From assembly GCA_026387515.1 (NCBI GenBank), contig JAPLLP010000068.1, positions 1 to 7,823 of the forward strand: a stretch of 7,823 bases of DNA, written 5' to 3'. Position numbers and translations under genes: made by a program. The stretch is from Candidatus Omnitrophota bacterium (lineage in GTDB: Bacteria > Omnitrophota > Koll11 > Gygaellales > Profunditerraquicolaceae). Positions 5,913 through 7,823 of the stretch are shown piece after piece (the first letter of the stretch is position 1; the number at the start of each line of letters is the position of its first letter). The notes beneath the pieces were generated by a model. It saw nothing but the letters and a program-made list of their open reading frames with translations, made no database searches and was not told the DNA's origin.

Positions 5913-6855
5913 TTTTTTTATACCAGTTAACCGCTCTCGTGATTGTCTCTCTGATCGGAGTAACTCTAAACCCTAGTTCTTCTACGGCCTTAGAATTATC
6001 AAATTCACCCGGCAGATGGCAGAATTTCAGCCCTTCACTAGGGATAAGCGGTTTCTTTCTTAAAATGAAGGCGGAAACTACTTCATCAAAATAAGCAAAA
6101 CCTAGCAATAAGGAATATGGAATTTTAAGCCGCGGCGCCTTAACCTTTGAAATCTCCTCCAATAAACCAAATATCTCCCCAAAGGTGTATTTCCGGTTAT
6201 CGCACAGGAAGTATCTAGCCCCGATCCTTCCTTTTTCGATTGCCGAAACATAAGCGCAAGCCACATCTTCTACATCCGCTAACGGCAATCCGGCCTCAAA
6301 ATAACAAGGATACTGCCTGTTTAAAAACTTAACGATCATCTCCCCTGAAGGAGTAGGTTTATAATCTCCTTCGCCAAAGATAATACCAGGACTTAATATC
6401 AAGGCCGGTAAATTTCTGGCGCAAAATCCCAGAACTTCTTCTTCGGCCATTAGCTTTGAACGGGCATAATGACTGGTCTTATCGGCCATCGCGGCAACAC
6501 TGCCGGTAAAGATAAACCTTTCAACCCCTTTCCTTAACGAGGCCTCCAGCAAATTCTTCGTGCCTTTGACATTTACCTCGTAAATCCTGAGCGCGCTTTT
6601 TTCCCACCAGGGATAAAAACTATAAATAGAAGCCAAGTGCATTATTATCCCGCATCCGCTGACTGCCCTCTCCATTTCCTCGGGATTAACTACGTCTCCC
6701 GTGACGATTTCTATATTTAACCCTTTTAGCGGACAATCTTCGCTTAGGGACCTGACTAACCCTCTTACGGAATATCCGGCGCTAACCAAATGCCTTACTA
6801 CCGCCTGCCCCAGAAATCCATTTGCCCCTGTAACCAGGACTTTCTTCTCAGGCAT
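5899..6855 (-). CDS. Extended SDR, HpnA / dihydroflavonol-4-reductase-like NAD(P)-dependent oxidoreductase
   Basis: The 318-residue protein has the length and layout of an extended short-chain dehydrogenase. The N-terminal nucleotide-binding motif is VTGANGFLG (8-16), and the acidic GDV lies at 53-55. The active site is S119 (FTGSVAA) with Y130 and K134 of YARSK. The segment PTPSGEMIVKFLN (168-180), a later DVEDVA and the ending LGFRVTPIRE...NWYKKNGY closely follow the HpnA-like proteins annotated as hopanoid-associated sugar epimerases, and DFR-type reductases. No hopanoid gene lies nearby, so that role is not supported here. Beside an acyl-ACP reductase gene, reduction of a fatty aldehyde or keto-acyl intermediate is a plausible alternative. 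The product should be cytosolic. Its ATG overlaps the end of the AAR gene by 8 bases, with only a weak AAGAGAA upstream, so coupled translation is likely. The substrate and the NADH/NADPH choice cannot be read from the sequence. Confidence 0.88.
   Translation of the reverse strand: MPEKKVLVTGANGFLGQAVVRHLVSAGYSVRGLVRSLSEDCPLKGLNIEIVTGDVVNPEEMERAVSGCGIIMHLASIYSFYPWWEKSALRIYEVNVKGTKNLLEASLRKGVERFIFTGSVAAMADKTSHYARSKLMAEEEVLGFCARNLPALILSPGIIFGEGDYKPTPSGEMIVKFLNRQYPCYFEAGLPLADVEDVACAYVSAIEKGRIGARYFLCDNRKYTFGEIFGLLEEISKVKAPRLKIPYSLLLGFAYFDEVVSAFILRKKPLIPSEGLKFCHLPGEFDNSKAVEELGFRVTPIRETITRAVNWYKKNGYY
5912..5919 (-). other. A8 tract at the SDR/acyltransferase junction
   Basis: Eight consecutive A residues on the coding strand encode Lys-Lys-Asn near the end of the SDR gene, and the last A begins the acyltransferase ATG. 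No Shine-Dalgarno is visible, so translation of the acyltransferase probably depends on coupling. A run of this length can also permit polymerase or ribosome slippage. Confidence 0.35.
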
Positions 6856-7823
6856 GGATGGATTCTCTTATTCTATCTAACATAGGGACATTTACCGCTC
6901 TATCCCCCCAATAAAAATCAGCTGCCTGGAATCCGTGCTTTTTACCGAGGCTCCTTATCTCCTCTATTTTTTCGGTGGTAATATTACCCCTGCCGTAACT
7001 GAATTTCTCGTAACGTTTTTCCAGGGAAAGGATGATCGCCTCCGCAAAACAGCCATAGATAGTATTGGTAGAAGGCAACCCCACATCAATGGGCAACTGT
7101 AAAGGCGTGGGGCAAGTAGCAAGCCCTCCTGAAAATATAAGTATATCGTCTCTGTTTGTAGGCATATAGGATACATTCTTAGGATAACCCACATCTACGA
7201 TAATCGCCCCGGGCTTAAACCACTCAATATTAAGGATTGACGCGCTGGCGCTGGCCGCGGCAATAACGATATCCGCGTCTTTTACGGCCGCGAAATTATC
7301 CGTAGTGGCTTCGATCTTAGCCTTATGCCTTTTGGTCAACTCTGCATGCAGTTTTTTAAGGTTTTCCTTGGTCCTGCCGGTGACCACGACAAATTTTGCC
7401 TTATCCGTAAAGGCCCTGGCGCAGGCGCTGCCGATATCGCCGGTGCCGCCTACAATAGCGACTTTAGCCTGTGAAATAACCAAACCCAGCGCTTCTGCCG
7501 CTTTTTGCGCGCCGTCTATAGCCATGGCTGCGGTAAATGTATTGCCGGTAGTAACCGGGACATCTACTTCATTGGCGATCTCCTGGCCCACCCTCTCCGC
7601 TACTATTGAGGTAAATCCTCCCAGGGTTACTATCCCTACGCCGTTTTTCTCAGCCAGCTTACAGGCCTTGACTACCTTGGAAAACACCACCCACACATCC
7701 CGGTCAATCATATCCGGGATAAAAGTAGCCACTACCAGGCATCCGTTTACAGATTGGCCGGTCTTAGACTTAAAATTCATTATGTCGCAAAGTTTAAAAG
7801 ATGGGGTGATATGATAAAGCTTA
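6848..7823 (-). CDS. Acyl-ACP reductase (AAR)-like oxidoreductase, N-terminus beyond window
   Basis: This resembles the cyanobacterial long-chain acyl-[acyl-carrier-protein] reductase, which uses NADPH to convert fatty acyl-ACP to fatty aldehyde through a Cys thioester. Numbered from the ATG at 7780, shared signatures are LGGFTSIV (53-60), TTGNTFTA (77-84), the Rossmann loop VGGTGDIGSA (110-119), DVGYPKN (196-202), then C244 in YGCFAEAIIL, FSYGRGNIT and KHGF. C244 matches the catalytic Cys position (Cys294 in the Synechococcus enzyme, from memory). The frame stays open upstream of 7780 with 14 more codons to the edge, reading KLYHITPSFKLCDI. These continue to align with the cyanobacterial protein, and the ATG at 7780 has no ribosome site, so the real start lies beyond 7823, probably about 30 residues further. 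The C-terminus is about 20 residues longer than in cyanobacteria. It is the first visible gene of the operon. Shikimate/glutamyl-tRNA-reductase-like folds are the next alternative but lack these signatures. Confidence 0.85.
   Translation of the reverse strand, partial: KLYHITPSFKLCDIMNFKSKTGQSVNGCLVVATFIPDMIDRDVWVVFSKVVKACKLAEKNGVGIVTLGGFTSIVAERVGQEIANEVDVPVTTGNTFTAAMAIDGAQKAAEALGLVISQAKVAIVGGTGDIGSACARAFTDKAKFVVVTGRTKENLKKLHAELTKRHKAKIEATTDNFAAVKDADIVIAAASASASILNIEWFKPGAIIVDVGYPKNVSYMPTNRDDILIFSGGLATCPTPLQLPIDVGLPSTNTIYGCFAEAIILSLEKRYEKFSYGRGNITTEKIEEIRSLGKKHGFQAADFYWGDRAVNVPMLDRIRESIHA

Noticed and set aside
6964..7194. Minus-strand 76-codon frame inside the AAR gene
   Set aside because: It is an out-of-frame shadow of the AAR coding sequence, with no ribosome site or family signature.
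7305..7814. Plus-strand open frame of 169 codons opposite the AAR gene
   Set aside because: It is antisense to a well-recognised protein, its composition is the low-complexity Ala/Ser/Thr/Leu kind of a shadow frame, and it matches no family I know.

Overview
The window shows seven minus-strand genes packed head to tail. Neighbours either overlap (4, 8 and 14 bases) or are separated by about 4 to 30 bases, and there is no internal promoter, terminator or gene-free stretch. It looks like part of one long operon, read from the right edge to the left edge and open at both ends. The first visible gene begins beyond base 7823 and the last runs off base 1. No RNA gene, CRISPR array, insertion sequence or phage gene is visible.

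In transcription order, the right half (7823 to 4446) is biosynthetic. It encodes a homologue of the cyanobacterial acyl-ACP reductase (AAR, which makes fatty aldehyde), an extended SDR of the HpnA/dihydroflavonol-reductase type, and a membrane-anchored acyltransferase with the HHxxxDG motif of the CoA-dependent acyltransferase/condensation superfamily. The left half (4439 to 1) is regulatory. It encodes a 7TM-GAF sensor histidine kinase, a single-domain response regulator, a methyltransferase of the family annotated as 'extracellular factor 3-hydroxypalmitic acid methyl ester biosynthesis' (PhcB-type), and the membrane half of a second 7TM kinase.

Taken together, the operon could make a fatty-acid-derived product (aldehyde, alcohol or ester) and sense a lipid-like cue through paired membrane kinases, loosely like the Phc quorum-sensing locus of Ralstonia. 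This is inference from family membership and gene order; no substrate can be read from the sequence.

Three features deserve attention. The response regulator has an in-frame TGA at codon 6, directly after a strong Shine-Dalgarno and ATG. A block of about 2 kb (roughly 241-2240) is about 35% GC against 44-52% around it, and its left edge falls inside the second kinase gene at a conserved domain boundary. The AAR frame continues upstream of its first visible ATG, past the window edge.

The organism cannot be fixed from this window. The standard bacterial code, dense unidirectional packing, 7TM-GAF kinases and a non-cyanobacterial AAR homologue would suit an uncultured Gram-negative lineage such as Omnitrophota, Elusimicrobiota or a deltaproteobacterial group. 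This is a weak guess.
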